The notes below the pieces were generated by a model. That model searched no databases. It was not told where the DNA came from and saw only the letters and a list, made by a program, of their open reading frames with translations. A program made the translations under genes and the position numbers. Below, in pieces: positions 7,129 through 15,042 of a stretch of DNA of 35,683 bases; the stretch's first letter is position 1; each line of letters starts with the position of its first letter. Origin of the DNA: Phycisphaeraceae bacterium (GTDB lineage Bacteria > Planctomycetota > Phycisphaerae > Phycisphaerales > Phycisphaeraceae); NCBI GenBank assembly GCA_002704825.1, contig PAIY01000263.1:1-35683 (forward strand). The letters are read 5' to 3'.

Positions 7129-8406
7129 ATGATGCGATCGCGCGATCGATTCGAGCGATGTGATCACGTGGTTCCAAGCCGACGCTTTTCAAGCAGCTCC
7201 ACACACAAGCGTTTGGGTTTTACCATCATTGATCTTCTGGTCAGCCTGGCCATTATCTCGCTAATGCTGGCGACCATTTCGCCTGCGCTCAAACATGCCA
7301 AACTTGTCAGTCAGCGTGCGGTGTGCATGGTTCATGAACACGAGCAGGGGCAGTTCATCGAGCGGTATGGCCAGGACTACCTCGGTTACTTCCCGTGGTA
7401 TCAATATCAACTTTCTGTGGACGCTGACAGTCTGGTCGTCGGCACGACCGTCCGCCAATTCAACGAGACAGGGTTGAACTACTTCGATCCGGCCAATCTC
7501 ATCTGCCCGTTGGATGCGTATCAAGGTCACATCAAGTACACCCAAAACGGGCAAGTTGAACAACAGGACATGAGCTTTGCGTTCAATGTCGATCTGCTGG
7601 TTCAGCGTCAGCGTGTGCACTTCATCCAGAACCCCAGTGTGATGGTCACCACCTACGATGGTTCGATGTCCGGTGAGACGGATGGCGGCTTTAGTGTCGA
7701 AGGCTATTACGCAGGCAGCTACGATGCCATCGAGTATGCCCGCATGAATCGTCATCTGAATATGGCCAACGTGCTTTATCTGGATGGTCACGTCGAAACG
7801 CAAATCCGCTTTGCCCCGACGCAGCTTGCTGTCCAAGGGGCGACATTCGTCGCAGCGACCTGGGCCGTCGCACAAGATGACAACACGCCTGTCACGGGTA
7901 ATGGTGGTGGTGATGATACGTCGGATAACAACACCAGCAACACTGATCCCACCGACGACGGGAATACCGGCAAAGCATCCAATGTGGGTGACACCACCAG
8001 TTCAGACTCTGATAATGGTTCCAATGGCAATAGCAATGGAAACGGCAACAACGGGCACGGTAACAATGACGATGACGTTGATTCCTCCAATCCCGGTAAC
8101 GGAAACGGTGGCCCAAACGGGAAGCAAGACCCCTCCGGTGATGTCGATGATGAATCCAAAGGCAACACCAACAGCGATAACAGTGACAACGACACCACCG
8201 ATTCAGATGAAGACAACGGTTCCAACGGCAAGGCAAACGGTAACGGGAATGGCAAAAGCAACAACGGGCATGGCAACAACGACGATGGTGTCGATGTCTC
8301 CAACCCAGGCCAAGGCAACGGCGGACCCAACGGTCAGGACGACCCCTCCGGTGATGTTGATGACGAATCCAAAGGCGGAGGCAACGGCAAAGGTAAAAAG
8401 AAATAA
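7129..8406 (+). CDS. Divergent pseudopilin with repeated Gly/Asn/Asp-rich tail
   Basis: The 425-residue product has a long polar leader (30 residues) and a prepilin site G30|F31, but the mature +5 residue is Asp35 instead of the near-universal Glu (FTIID). A hydrophobic helix follows to about residue 54. The conserved Cys pair is Cys66 and Cys126 (ICPL), and H209-X9-DG220 is present. After residue 250 the protein becomes low complexity: two imperfect repeats of about 50 residues (295-344 and 361-416) share NNGHGNNDDG/D, SNPG, NGGPNG and DPSGDVDDESKG blocks, and the chain ends in GKGKKK. The tail is acidic with a basic end and may bind calcium or polysaccharide; that is a guess. Start chosen for GGAGGG 5 bp upstream; ATG 7132 is equally possible. 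It stands alone between two terminators and repeats. Confidence 0.85.
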   Translation: MMRSRDRFERCDHVVPSRRFSSSSTHKRLGFTIIDLLVSLAIISLMLATISPALKHAKLVSQRAVCMVHEHEQGQFIERYGQDYLGYFPWYQYQLSVDADSLVVGTTVRQFNETGLNYFDPANLICPLDAYQGHIKYTQNGQVEQQDMSFAFNVDLLVQRQRVHFIQNPSVMVTTYDGSMSGETDGGFSVEGYYAGSYDAIEYARMNRHLNMANVLYLDGHVETQIRFAPTQLAVQGATFVAATWAVAQDDNTPVTGNGGGDDTSDNNTSNTDPTDDGNTGKASNVGDTTSSDSDNGSNGNSNGNGNNGHGNNDDDVDSSNPGNGNGGPNGKQDPSGDVDDESKGNTNSDNSDNDTTDSDEDNGSNGKANGNGNGKSNNGHGNNDDGVDVSNPGQGNGGPNGQDDPSGDVDDESKGGGNGKGKKK

Positions 8407-8480
8407 TGCCATGACGGAAACAGGCAACTGAATCCGTGAAGCTTGATGCCTGCCTTGAATCACAATCTCTGCCCACACAC

Positions 8481-8517
8481 AAACCGCGTTGTCACGACCA
8501 ATGACATCGCGGTTTTT
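8481..8517 (+). terminator. Rho-independent terminator after the tailed pseudopilin gene
   Basis: AAACCGCG (8481-8488) pairs with CGCGGTTT (8508-8515), and the inner segments TGTCA and TGACA extend the stem past one T-T mismatch. The hairpin ends in TTTTT on the plus strand. Confidence 0.8.
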
Positions 8518-8568
8518 CAATCTGCACAGATCGCGACGCGCCCGGCAAACGCGTTCTCCGCCATGAAA

Positions 8569-8603
8569 AACCGCCAGGTCAAAACAGCGTTGGCCTGGCG
8601 GTT
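8569..8603 (-). terminator. Bidirectional terminator, mainly for the isomerase transcript
   Basis: AACCGCCAGG (8569-8578) and CCTGGCGGTT (8594-8603) form a perfect 10-bp stem. On the minus strand it is followed by GTTTTTC, 40 bp after the isomerase stop. On the plus strand a T-rich stretch also follows. Confidence 0.8.
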
Positions 8604-8644
8604 AGTTTTATTTTTCAGGTGTTGATCAAGTCAACAGCATGGAC

Positions 8645-9406
8645 TTATTCGCCACCGACTTTGCGCATCGATTGGACGCACTTGGTCAGGGAGTCGACCG
8701 GCGCTTCGACGTCTGCTTCGTATTCGATGACCGCCATGCCATCAAAGCCGTTGTCGTCCAGTGCCTTGACGAACTCGGGGAGATTGAGGGTGCCCGTGCC
8801 GACAATCACATCGTTCCAGGAAGCGTCGGAGTTGAAGACGAAGTCCTTGTAGTGGACGCCGTAGATGCGACCTGCATGCTTCTTGACCCATTCGACGGGC
8901 TGGCCGCTGCGCGGGCCGATCTGCATGCACCAAGCGGTGTCGATGCACAGACCCAGTTGCGGGCCGCCCAATGCCAGCAGGTGTTCGATGACGTCGGGGC
9001 TACCACCGAACATGTAACCGCCATGACAGTGCAGACCGACGCGGATACCGAATTCGTCGGAGAGTTTCTTGATCACACGCAGTGCTTTTTCATAGCTTTC
9101 GATCCGCACATGGGCGGAGATGTGCTTGGCGCCAGCAGCAGCTGCACATTCAAACCACTTGCGTTCGACCGCTTCGTTACCTTCGAAAGTCTGAACGCCA
9201 ATGGAGATGATGTTCACATCTTCGTCGTTGTAGGTCTTGACGATTTGCTTCCAACCATCAACGTCAGAAAAGTCCGCGTGAACCGCGCAGACTTCGATCT
9301 TGTTCAGACCAATTTCCTTGACGTACTTGGCGACCTGTGCGTTGTCTTTGAAGTTACGGAAGCAGAAGCTCTGCACACCGAAATCCATGGAGGGCTTTGT
9401 GGACAT
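8645..9406 (-). CDS. Sugar phosphate isomerase/epimerase-like TIM-barrel protein
   Basis: This 253-residue protein belongs to the xylose-isomerase-like TIM-barrel (AP endonuclease 2) superfamily, which includes sugar isomerases, epimerases and inosose dehydratases. Candidate metal and substrate ligands lie at the usual strand ends: His126 (GLHCHGG), Asp156 (CIDTAW), His185 (GVHYKD) and Glu228 or Glu230 (VIEYE). There is no signal peptide, so it acts in the cytoplasm. It lies 87 bp downstream of a Gfo/Idh/MocA oxidoreductase gene on the same strand, a frequent pairing in catabolism of inositols and modified sugars; the exact substrate cannot be read from the sequence. A covarying hairpin lies in the gap between the two genes. 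Confidence 0.9.
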   Translation of the reverse strand: MSTKPSMDFGVQSFCFRNFKDNAQVAKYVKEIGLNKIEVCAVHADFSDVDGWKQIVKTYNDEDVNIISIGVQTFEGNEAVERKWFECAAAAGAKHISAHVRIESYEKALRVIKKLSDEFGIRVGLHCHGGYMFGGSPDVIEHLLALGGPQLGLCIDTAWCMQIGPRSGQPVEWVKKHAGRIYGVHYKDFVFNSDASWNDVIVGTGTLNLPEFVKALDDNGFDGMAVIEYEADVEAPVDSLTKCVQSMRKVGGE

Positions 9407-9444
9407 AATGTGATTCCTTGTTTGATGCGATACTGTGTTTTTAT

Positions 9445-9472
9445 TAGCTGCGACACTGCGTGTCGCTGATGT
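9445..9472 (-). repeat. Intercistronic hairpin, copy 1 of a covarying pair
   Basis: GCGACAC-TGC-GTGTCGC forms a 7-bp stem with a 3-base loop between the oxidoreductase and isomerase genes. The 28-nt block including flanks TAGCT and TGATGT recurs at 12447-12474 with four changes, all in the stem and all compensating. It may be a processing or attenuation signal of the minus-strand operon, or a small mobile repeat. Confidence 0.65.
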
Positions 9473-9493
9473 CTTGATATGACAATTCTTTTT

Positions 9494-10549
9494 TTACTGA
9501 CCGATGCGAACTTCGTGGCCGGTCTTGCTTGATTCGTAAATGGCATCGAGGATGCGCTGAACCGCAAGCGACTGTTCGACCTTGGTGCAGACTTCCTCTT
9601 CACCGAGAACCGCCTTGGTGAAGTTGGCAAAGCGGCAGCACTCTTTGTACTTGATGTCCGCCTTGATGTCCTTGACGACATCGTACTCAGCGATGTCAGA
9701 GAAGCGGTAGACTTCTGCGGGGAACAGCGATGCGCCGGCTTCGGTGCCAAAGAGTTCAACGTTGTGCGTGGGGTTGCCGGTGTGACAGGCCCAGATGGCG
9801 TCGAGGCTGATGGTGGCGCCGCCCTTGAGTTTGATCAATGCGGTGGCAAAGTCATCGACGGTGAATTTCAGAGATGGGTCACGGTCGGAAATCCCCCAAC
9901 CGCCTTCAGCCAAACCGCGGTTACCGAACTTGGTGTAGGTCACACCGCTGACGGATTCGGGTTCGAAGTTGCCGATGGTATGCAGACACAGGTCAAGCAT
10001 GTGCACACCGATGTCCAGCAACGCACCACCGCCAGCCAGTTCGGCTGCACCAAACCAGGTTTGCAGACGCGGGATACCCGCACGACGGCGCCAGTATGCC
10101 TTGGCATGATAGATGTCACCCAGCAGTCCCTTGTCCACCAGTGTCTTGATCTTCTGACTCGAATCCGCAAAACGCTGGTTCATCCCCAGTGCAAAAAGCT
10201 TGTCGGACTTCTTTGCTTCGGCGACGACTGCCAAGGCTTCGTCGATGTTGAGCGCAAAGGGCTTGTCGAGGATGACATGCTTGCCCGCCTTGATCGCTTC
10301 GATGGCCCATGAGGCATGAAACTTGTTGGGGACCGCCACGTAAACCACATCCACATCCGGGTTGGTCAGCAATTCTTCAGCCGTTGCTGCTGGGGTCGGG
10401 ATGTTGTGTTCCTTGCACAGATCCAGCTTGCGACCTTCGTGTGGATCCCAGGCGGTGATGACTTCAGATTGGTCGAATTTGTTAATGGCACCGGCGGAGG
10501 AATAAGTGATCTTTCCCGAGCCGATGATACCGTAGCGGACCGTGGCCAT
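9494..10549 (-). CDS. Gfo/Idh/MocA-family oxidoreductase
   Basis: This 351-residue NAD(P)-dependent dehydrogenase has an N-terminal Rossmann fold with GIIGSGKI at residues 7-14 and the family segment VAVPNKFHASWAIEAIKAGK leading into DKP at 95-97, where most members have EKP; Lys96 is the conserved catalytic lysine. The C-terminal domain carries GGGALLDIGVHMLD (about 173-186), with Asp179 and His183 as likely catalytic partners. There is no signal peptide. The gene precedes the isomerase gene, probably in one operon, and is divergent from an AraC regulator with a 144-bp shared control region. It probably oxidises a sugar or cyclitol in a catabolic route; the substrate is unknown. Confidence 0.92.
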   Translation of the reverse strand: MATVRYGIIGSGKITYSSAGAINKFDQSEVITAWDPHEGRKLDLCKEHNIPTPAATAEELLTNPDVDVVYVAVPNKFHASWAIEAIKAGKHVILDKPFALNIDEALAVVAEAKKSDKLFALGMNQRFADSSQKIKTLVDKGLLGDIYHAKAYWRRRAGIPRLQTWFGAAELAGGGALLDIGVHMLDLCLHTIGNFEPESVSGVTYTKFGNRGLAEGGWGISDRDPSLKFTVDDFATALIKLKGGATISLDAIWACHTGNPTHNVELFGTEAGASLFPAEVYRFSDIAEYDVVKDIKADIKYKECCRFANFTKAVLGEEEVCTKVEQSLAVQRILDAIYESSKTGHEVRIGQ

Positions 10550-10563
10550 GTGTTACCTCAATT

Positions 10564-10638
10564 TGCAAAAAGTAGACAAAGTTTGTTGGAATTAGCAATT
10601 TAACGTCCTGAAATGGACTTGCAATGTGCAAAAACTAG
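10564..10638. promoter_or_regulatory. Direct repeats in the divergent AraC/oxidoreductase control region
   Basis: TGCAAAAAGTAG (10564-10575) and TGCAAAAACTAG (10627-10638) differ at one base and are spaced 63 bp start to start, close to six helical turns. Weak similarity (GTTGG) continues downstream of each. Same-face direct repeats suit an AraC-family protein, whose gene starts at 10694; the assignment is inferred. Confidence 0.5.
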
Positions 10639-10693
10639 GATATGTTGGCGAATCTTACAGAGTTCTCTTTTTTTGGCGGATCACAGGTGTTAC

Positions 10694-11470
10694 ATGGACC
10701 TTCCCAAGCATTTACGCAACATCTCGATGTATTACTGCGACCCGGCAGCGACGAATCTGGGGCGGTCACTGGAGCCGGGTTTGGAGATTGTGGAATTGGT
10801 GACCCAGGGGCGGGGCGAACTCTGGGATGCCGGGCGGTGGGTGCCGATCGAAGCCGGGGCATTGCTTTGGCATGTGGCGGGGGACACCACCATTGGTCGG
10901 ACTGATCCGTCGGACCCCTATGCCTGCTTGGCGGTCCATTTCCAGGTTGCGGACATGAGTCAACGCCGTGTGCCGCACGTGTCATGGTGGTTGGACACCG
11001 ATGAACTCCGCCAGTTCACGCGCGAGGTACTGCGCTATTTTGTGGATGACACGTTCGATAGCCAGACCATGCTCATGTACACCTATTCGCGACTGTACTT
11101 TCAAGCTCGCCTGTATCACCATCAACTCGTCACCTCCAACGCACCAGCAGGCCTGATCCAAGTCATGCAGATCATTGACCAGCGTTACCATGAACCGCTA
11201 TCGCTTGACGATCTGGCAGAGGTTGCCAACTGGTCCGTTGCGCATCTGCACGATGTCTTTCGCCAACACACCGGCACGTCACCGCACCAGGCGCTACTCC
11301 GACGGAGATTGCACGCTGCACGGGAGCGACTCATTGCCACCAACGATCGCGTCAAGACCATTGCTCATGAAACAGGCTTTACCTCTGCAGCAGGTTTCTG
11401 TCGGACTTTCAAACAGAACACGGGACAGACACCCGCCGACTATCGCCAGTATCACGCGCATTTGAAGTGA
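10694..11470 (+). CDS. AraC-family transcriptional regulator
   Basis: This 258-residue regulator has an N-terminal cupin-like sensing domain (about residues 10-130) and a C-terminal AraC double helix-turn-helix (about 155-255) containing LSLDDLAEVANWSVAHLH and the second-helix region IAHETGFTSAAGFCRTFKQ, ending with the usual TPADYRQ. The ATG at 10694 was chosen because AGG lies just upstream and the N-terminal domain then begins normally; an in-frame start at 10613 would run through the putative operator. It is transcribed divergently from the oxidoreductase and isomerase genes and probably activates them in response to their sugar substrate. The 63-bp-spaced direct repeats between the genes are the likely binding sites. 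Confidence 0.9.
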   Translation: MDLPKHLRNISMYYCDPAATNLGRSLEPGLEIVELVTQGRGELWDAGRWVPIEAGALLWHVAGDTTIGRTDPSDPYACLAVHFQVADMSQRRVPHVSWWLDTDELRQFTREVLRYFVDDTFDSQTMLMYTYSRLYFQARLYHHQLVTSNAPAGLIQVMQIIDQRYHEPLSLDDLAEVANWSVAHLHDVFRQHTGTSPHQALLRRRLHAARERLIATNDRVKTIAHETGFTSAAGFCRTFKQNTGQTPADYRQYHAHLK

Positions 11471-11497
11471 TCTGAGATGTTCTTCCAATGCAATTAC

Positions 11498-11528
11498 AAA
11501 CACCGACTGAAAATCTCAGCCGGTGTTT
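11498..11528. terminator. Hairpin between convergent AraC and PEP-CTERM genes
   Basis: AAACACCGACTGA (11498-11510) pairs with TCAGCCGGTGTTT (11516-11528) with one A-C mismatch. TTTTAATC follows on the plus strand. Its position between convergent genes suggests a shared terminator. Confidence 0.65.
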
Positions 11529-11580
11529 TAATCAATCCCTTGATCGTTCTTGCCGATCCTTCATTTTGTTTTGATCGTAC

Positions 11581-12159
11581 TCACACACGGGCGTAGCGTC
11601 GTCGGTTGCCGCGTGAGAGAAGCAGCAGAGAGCCTGCCAGGATCAGCGCGCCGGTTGTCGGTTCGGGGACCACATCCACATTGGGGACGCTGACTTGCTT
11701 TCGGATACCGCTGAAGAAGAATCCACCGAGCAGTTGCTGTTCGCGTTCGATGTTAAACCACGGGTCCACAAAGCCGCCACCCGCATCGACGTTCTCCAGA
11801 TACAGCAGGTGCGGCACGGGGACCCACACCAGCATGTCCCAGATCAACCAGATACCCGTCAGGTCACCTTCAACCATGCGGCGACGATGTCCCAAACCAA
11901 GAATCTGACTTTGCGTGGAATTGAATTCGTTGTTGTAGCCGGGTTCCGGGAAATGCCAATCACGATCCGACGTCGTCGGGCCGGTGATGCGCGGTTCAAG
12001 CCACAATTGCCACTCCGTGGGGATGTTGTCCTTGAGTGTGGTAAACGGGCGATCCGCACCACTGACCGCACGATGCAAATCTATCGGGGCTGCGTTCACA
12101 GACAGCGGTAAGAGCATCATCATCAACGCAACACAGAACAAGGTCAGGTTCTTGAGCAT
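11581..12159 (-). CDS. PEP-CTERM sorting-domain protein
   Basis: This 192-residue exported protein has a signal peptide (about residues 1-24, cut after NAA) and a classic C-terminal PEP-CTERM tail: the motif VPEP, a hydrophobic segment (TTGALILAGSLLLL) and an arginine-rich end (RGNRRRYARV). Such proteins are handed to an exosortase, which removes the tail and sorts them to the cell surface. No exosortase gene is in the window. The middle region (about residues 25-160) is Trp- and Pro-rich and I do not recognise a domain in it. The ATG at 12159 was chosen because GGAGATG precedes it and the signal peptide then starts directly; 21 upstream in-frame residues have no signal-peptide character. Confidence 0.85.
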   Translation of the reverse strand: MLKNLTLFCVALMMMLLPLSVNAAPIDLHRAVSGADRPFTTLKDNIPTEWQLWLEPRITGPTTSDRDWHFPEPGYNNEFNSTQSQILGLGHRRRMVEGDLTGIWLIWDMLVWVPVPHLLYLENVDAGGGFVDPWFNIEREQQLLGGFFFSGIRKQVSVPNVDVVPEPTTGALILAGSLLLLSRGNRRRYARV

Positions 12160-12278
12160 GGCAGCATCTCCAGTCGTCATTGCTACAGATTGCACAATCC
12201 ATTTGACAGGCAGGATCGTCACAATCGTTATAACCGGACCGTTGATGTGATGCGATACAAAATATATAGACAGTACAG

Positions 12279-12317
12279 AAAATATAACCAGAACAGTCGC
12301 TATAATCGTTATATTTT
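12279..12317. promoter_or_regulatory. Inverted repeat upstream of the PEP-CTERM gene
   Basis: AAAATATAAC (12279-12288) and GTTATATTTT (12308-12317) are exact complements with a 19-bp gap. The site lies 120-160 bp upstream of the PEP-CTERM start. It could be an operator; no partner protein is identifiable. Confidence 0.35.
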
Positions 12318-12386
12318 ACCTATTTTAACAGGCAAAACGCTTTCACAACGTTTTTCAAGCGCGTGCTTCCGCTCAGTAGACATAAA

Positions 12387-12415
12387 AAAACAGCGACCGA
12401 TTGAGTCGCTGTTTT
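12387..12415 (-). terminator. Rho-independent terminator downstream of the beta-helix gene
   Basis: AAAACAGCGAC (12387-12397) and GTCGCTGTTTT (12405-12415) form an 11-bp perfect stem. On the minus strand it ends in a run of seven T residues, 146-174 bp past the beta-helix stop codon. Confidence 0.8.
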
Positions 12416-12446
12416 CATCTGAAAGATATAGATTTGTCTATGGCCA

Positions 12447-12474
12447 TAGCTGCATCACTGCGTGATGCTGATGT
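12447..12474 (-). repeat. Hairpin, copy 2 of a covarying pair
   Basis: GCATCAC-TGC-GTGATGC has the same 7-bp stem, loop and flanks as the element at 9445-9472. The two base pairs that differ (GA/TC there, AT/AT here) preserve pairing. It lies in the 3' region of a minus-strand gene, as copy 1 does. Confidence 0.65.
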
Positions 12475-12495
12475 GCTCGATTTTCATATTGTGTT

Positions 12496-12518
12496 GCATC
12501 ATGTCCGCAGGCGGGAGT
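12496..12518. repeat. Partial copy of the GCATCATGTCCGCAGG repeat
   Basis: This block matches 6803-6825 at 21 of 23 positions and then diverges. It appears to be the left end of the dispersed element without its TCCAGTGG stem. Confidence 0.55.
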
Positions 12519-12560
12519 GACGGAATTTGGAAGATGATTGTTTGAACTGTGCTATTGCGG

Positions 12561-14966
12561 CTATTGCGATTGACGTTGCCATTGGAAGATTGAGGGTACC
12601 GTCGGTGTCGGGCGCTTGGGCATGGTCTTTGGGATTTGCAGATGCACATTGCTGTGGACCAGTTCCGCTTCACCGAGTCCTGCGACGAATTCACCGTTGC
12701 CGCCGTAGAGCAGGTTGTTGGTGATCTCACTGCCGGTGCAATCAGGGCTCATGAGTTGGACCATGGCACTTTTCTGATCTTTGAGGACGAAGACATTGCC
12801 CTGGATGATGTGATCAAAGCTGTGATCCTTGGTGAAGAATCCGACGCCTTTGTCGGTGATGATACGGTTGTGGAGGATGAGCCAGTTTTCGTTCATACCA
12901 CCGATCCAGATGCCTGCGATCTGACTGGTAACATCACAGTTGTAGACGACGTTGCGTGGGCCGTTGGGACCATGTGCGCCGTCTTCAGGCGGTGACGCCC
13001 ACATGCCGTAACCGTATCCGCCGTTGCCTTTGACGGACGTGATCACGCAGTTCTCCATGAGGTTTTCGTTGGTCCAGCCCGAGTGCCATTGGGCATCGGA
13101 GTTATGGAACGTGGAGTCACGAATGACGTTGCCTGCTGCCGACCATTGGAAGAGGGGGGCATGTCGCATGTTATGCGTGGTGACATTTTCCATGAGGCAG
13201 TCATACGATTTTTCCCACCCGACATAGGCTGTCCCACCACCGCCTTTAAACCAGGCTTCGGTGAACTCACAATCGCGAATCTCACAATGAGCTGCAAAGT
13301 TGGCATAGACGGGATGGCGCCCGCATTTGATGACATTAACGCGTTGCGCCCAGCAGTTGACTGCATTGGTGAACATTACGCCGGTGAGCCACATGTCCTG
13401 CGTCTGTTCGAGGGTCAGGTCTTTGACGCCGCCTTGCTTGATGACATCCAAACGCATGACATAGGATTCGTCGGCTTTGGGGAAGTCGATGCGAAGTGGC
13501 TTGTCGAAGTGAATGGTCTTGCCATCAACCTTGGTGATCTGAACCACGTAGTTGCGATAGATACCCCAGTTACAGGCATTGCGTACCAGGGCACGTCTTG
13601 CCGGTGTTTCGTTGGCGCGGACGAAGATCCACTGCCCGACTTGCAGGTCATGGGTGTGGGCGAGTGTGACGGATTTGCTGCCGCGCTTGCCGTCCTGGGC
13701 CAGGGGATATTGCGGTGAGTCAAAACCACCACCATGAAAACTCAGCGCGCCGTCCGGGCGTCCGATGGGGGTTGGGTCAACATGGTTGGGATCAAAGTGG
13801 ATGGTGATGCTGCTGGTGCGTGTGCTGCCGTCAGCATAGGTTGCAGTTGCGGTGAGTGTGTGTTTGCCCGGCGTGAAGTGATGGAGTTTGTCTTCAGCGG
13901 TGGTACTCAGGTAAGAGCGATTGCCTGAGTGCATGGAAGGGTGATAGCCCGAGGATTGCTTGCCATCGAGGTAGAGCACAAATTCTTTGAACTCTTTGGG
14001 TGGTGCAAAGACTACGAGATTGGTTTTTGGGCCGATGGTCTGACCGTCTTTCAATCCCCAGAAGGCGACTTTGCCGTCTTCAATCGCGTATCGGAAGTTG
14101 ATTTTGGTTTGGTCGGTACCTTTGCCTGCGAGGGTGATGTTGTCCGCTCGAATGATCACCGGGCGGAGCAGGTCGTACAAACCTGCATCAAGTTGCAGCA
14201 GTCCGCCACCACGTTTGGCAAGCGCGCTGACTGCCAGCTCGATGGCCTTGGCATCATCTTTCCCGTCATTGGGCATGCCACCAAAATCGCTGAGTTTGAC
14301 GGTGTTTTTGAACGTGCTGGGGATCGGTGTCTGCAAGCCAGCCCGTTTCCAACTGGGATAGACAATGCCATCGGGGCCGACCACGTCTGCTGCGGTGAGT
14401 CGGTCGGTCTGATCGGGTTTGATTTTGTACTGCGGTGTCCAGCGCGGGGGGAGAATCTGCGGCACTTTAAACGTCAGCGAGGCATCGTCTGCCATGATGT
14501 CGATGATGGCTTTGGACCAGGAACCAAAACGCAGTTGGACATAGCCGATCTGTTGCGAGTCGACATAGCCGATGCATTGAATCTCAAACCAATCCTGCGT
14601 TAGGGCGCGTGATGTCAGATGCACGCCACCGATACGACGCAGGTATTGTTTGTCTTTGTCGTAAGCATGAATCTGCAGCCCAAACCCCATGCCGGAGATT
14701 TGGCGGACACGCAGCTTGCCGATGTAGATGCCTTTGTCTGCTTTGATCAGTGGTGAAAGGATGTTCGATCCGTCTTCGGGGTTTTCATCGGTGATGTGGA
14801 TGTAGCCGTTGCCATTTTCATGCACATGCTTGATCATGGATGTGTCACGTGACAAAGTCCAATTGCCGAGGTCCGTTTCATTGAAGTTGTTGGAAGCCAG
14901 ATCATTGCCATGGGCGAACACGGCGAGCGACAAGATCAGGACGATGGATAAGACAATCTGTTTCAT
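12561..14966 (-). CDS. Exported right-handed beta-helix (pectate-lyase-like) protein
   Basis: The 801-residue product has a signal peptide (about residues 1-20, MKQIVLSIVLILSLAVFAHG) and then a beta-sandwich, carbohydrate-binding-like region (about 22-170). A pectate lyase superfamily domain of the parallel beta-helix type begins at about 222 (DFGGMPNDGKDDAKAIELAV). The helix is interrupted at about 300-395 by an Ig-like insert (LYLDGKQ, GKHTLTATATYADGS) and resumes to about 780 with many N/G-rich rungs. The fold suits a polysaccharide lyase or glycosidase acting outside the cytoplasm; I cannot assign catalytic residues or a family number. The start at 14966 was chosen for the signal peptide; a longer in-frame reading overlaps the upstream pseudopilin gene. 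It follows that gene by 76 bp and is probably in its operon, under the divergent AraC regulator. Confidence 0.85.
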   Translation of the reverse strand: MKQIVLSIVLILSLAVFAHGNDLASNNFNETDLGNWTLSRDTSMIKHVHENGNGYIHITDENPEDGSNILSPLIKADKGIYIGKLRVRQISGMGFGLQIHAYDKDKQYLRRIGGVHLTSRALTQDWFEIQCIGYVDSQQIGYVQLRFGSWSKAIIDIMADDASLTFKVPQILPPRWTPQYKIKPDQTDRLTAADVVGPDGIVYPSWKRAGLQTPIPSTFKNTVKLSDFGGMPNDGKDDAKAIELAVSALAKRGGGLLQLDAGLYDLLRPVIIRADNITLAGKGTDQTKINFRYAIEDGKVAFWGLKDGQTIGPKTNLVVFAPPKEFKEFVLYLDGKQSSGYHPSMHSGNRSYLSTTAEDKLHHFTPGKHTLTATATYADGSTRTSSITIHFDPNHVDPTPIGRPDGALSFHGGGFDSPQYPLAQDGKRGSKSVTLAHTHDLQVGQWIFVRANETPARRALVRNACNWGIYRNYVVQITKVDGKTIHFDKPLRIDFPKADESYVMRLDVIKQGGVKDLTLEQTQDMWLTGVMFTNAVNCWAQRVNVIKCGRHPVYANFAAHCEIRDCEFTEAWFKGGGGTAYVGWEKSYDCLMENVTTHNMRHAPLFQWSAAGNVIRDSTFHNSDAQWHSGWTNENLMENCVITSVKGNGGYGYGMWASPPEDGAHGPNGPRNVVYNCDVTSQIAGIWIGGMNENWLILHNRIITDKGVGFFTKDHSFDHIIQGNVFVLKDQKSAMVQLMSPDCTGSEITNNLLYGGNGEFVAGLGEAELVHSNVHLQIPKTMPKRPTPTVPSIFQWQRQSQ

Positions 14967-15042
14967 ATCACGTTTCAGTCGGGTTTGGGGATTCAGAACA
15001 AGTTGTTGGATCAAGAATGAGACGGGCGTTGTTGGGGAATTT

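Larger units (their letters stand above)
12160..12560. other. AT-rich gene-free region upstream of the PEP-CTERM gene
   Basis: No gene is supported in this stretch. It holds, in order, AATCGTTATA twice (about 12222 and 12305), a 10-bp inverted repeat, a terminator and two dispersed repeats, each listed separately. The AT-rich part at 12240-12330 is the likely control region of the PEP-CTERM gene. Confidence 0.55.

Noticed and set aside
6780-7204. Short frames in the intergenic region before the tailed pseudopilin
   Set aside because: They run through dispersed repeats and the next gene's start, without protein-like composition.
7784-8431. Thr/Met-rich frame and its antisense Ser/Leu/Pro-rich partners over the pseudopilin tail
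   Set aside because: Low-complexity repeats keep several frames open; only the pseudopilin frame joins a real N-terminal domain and has a ribosome binding site.
8639-9469. 276-codon frame on the plus strand opposite the isomerase
   Set aside because: The minus-strand frame has the complete TIM-barrel motif set; the plus frame has none.
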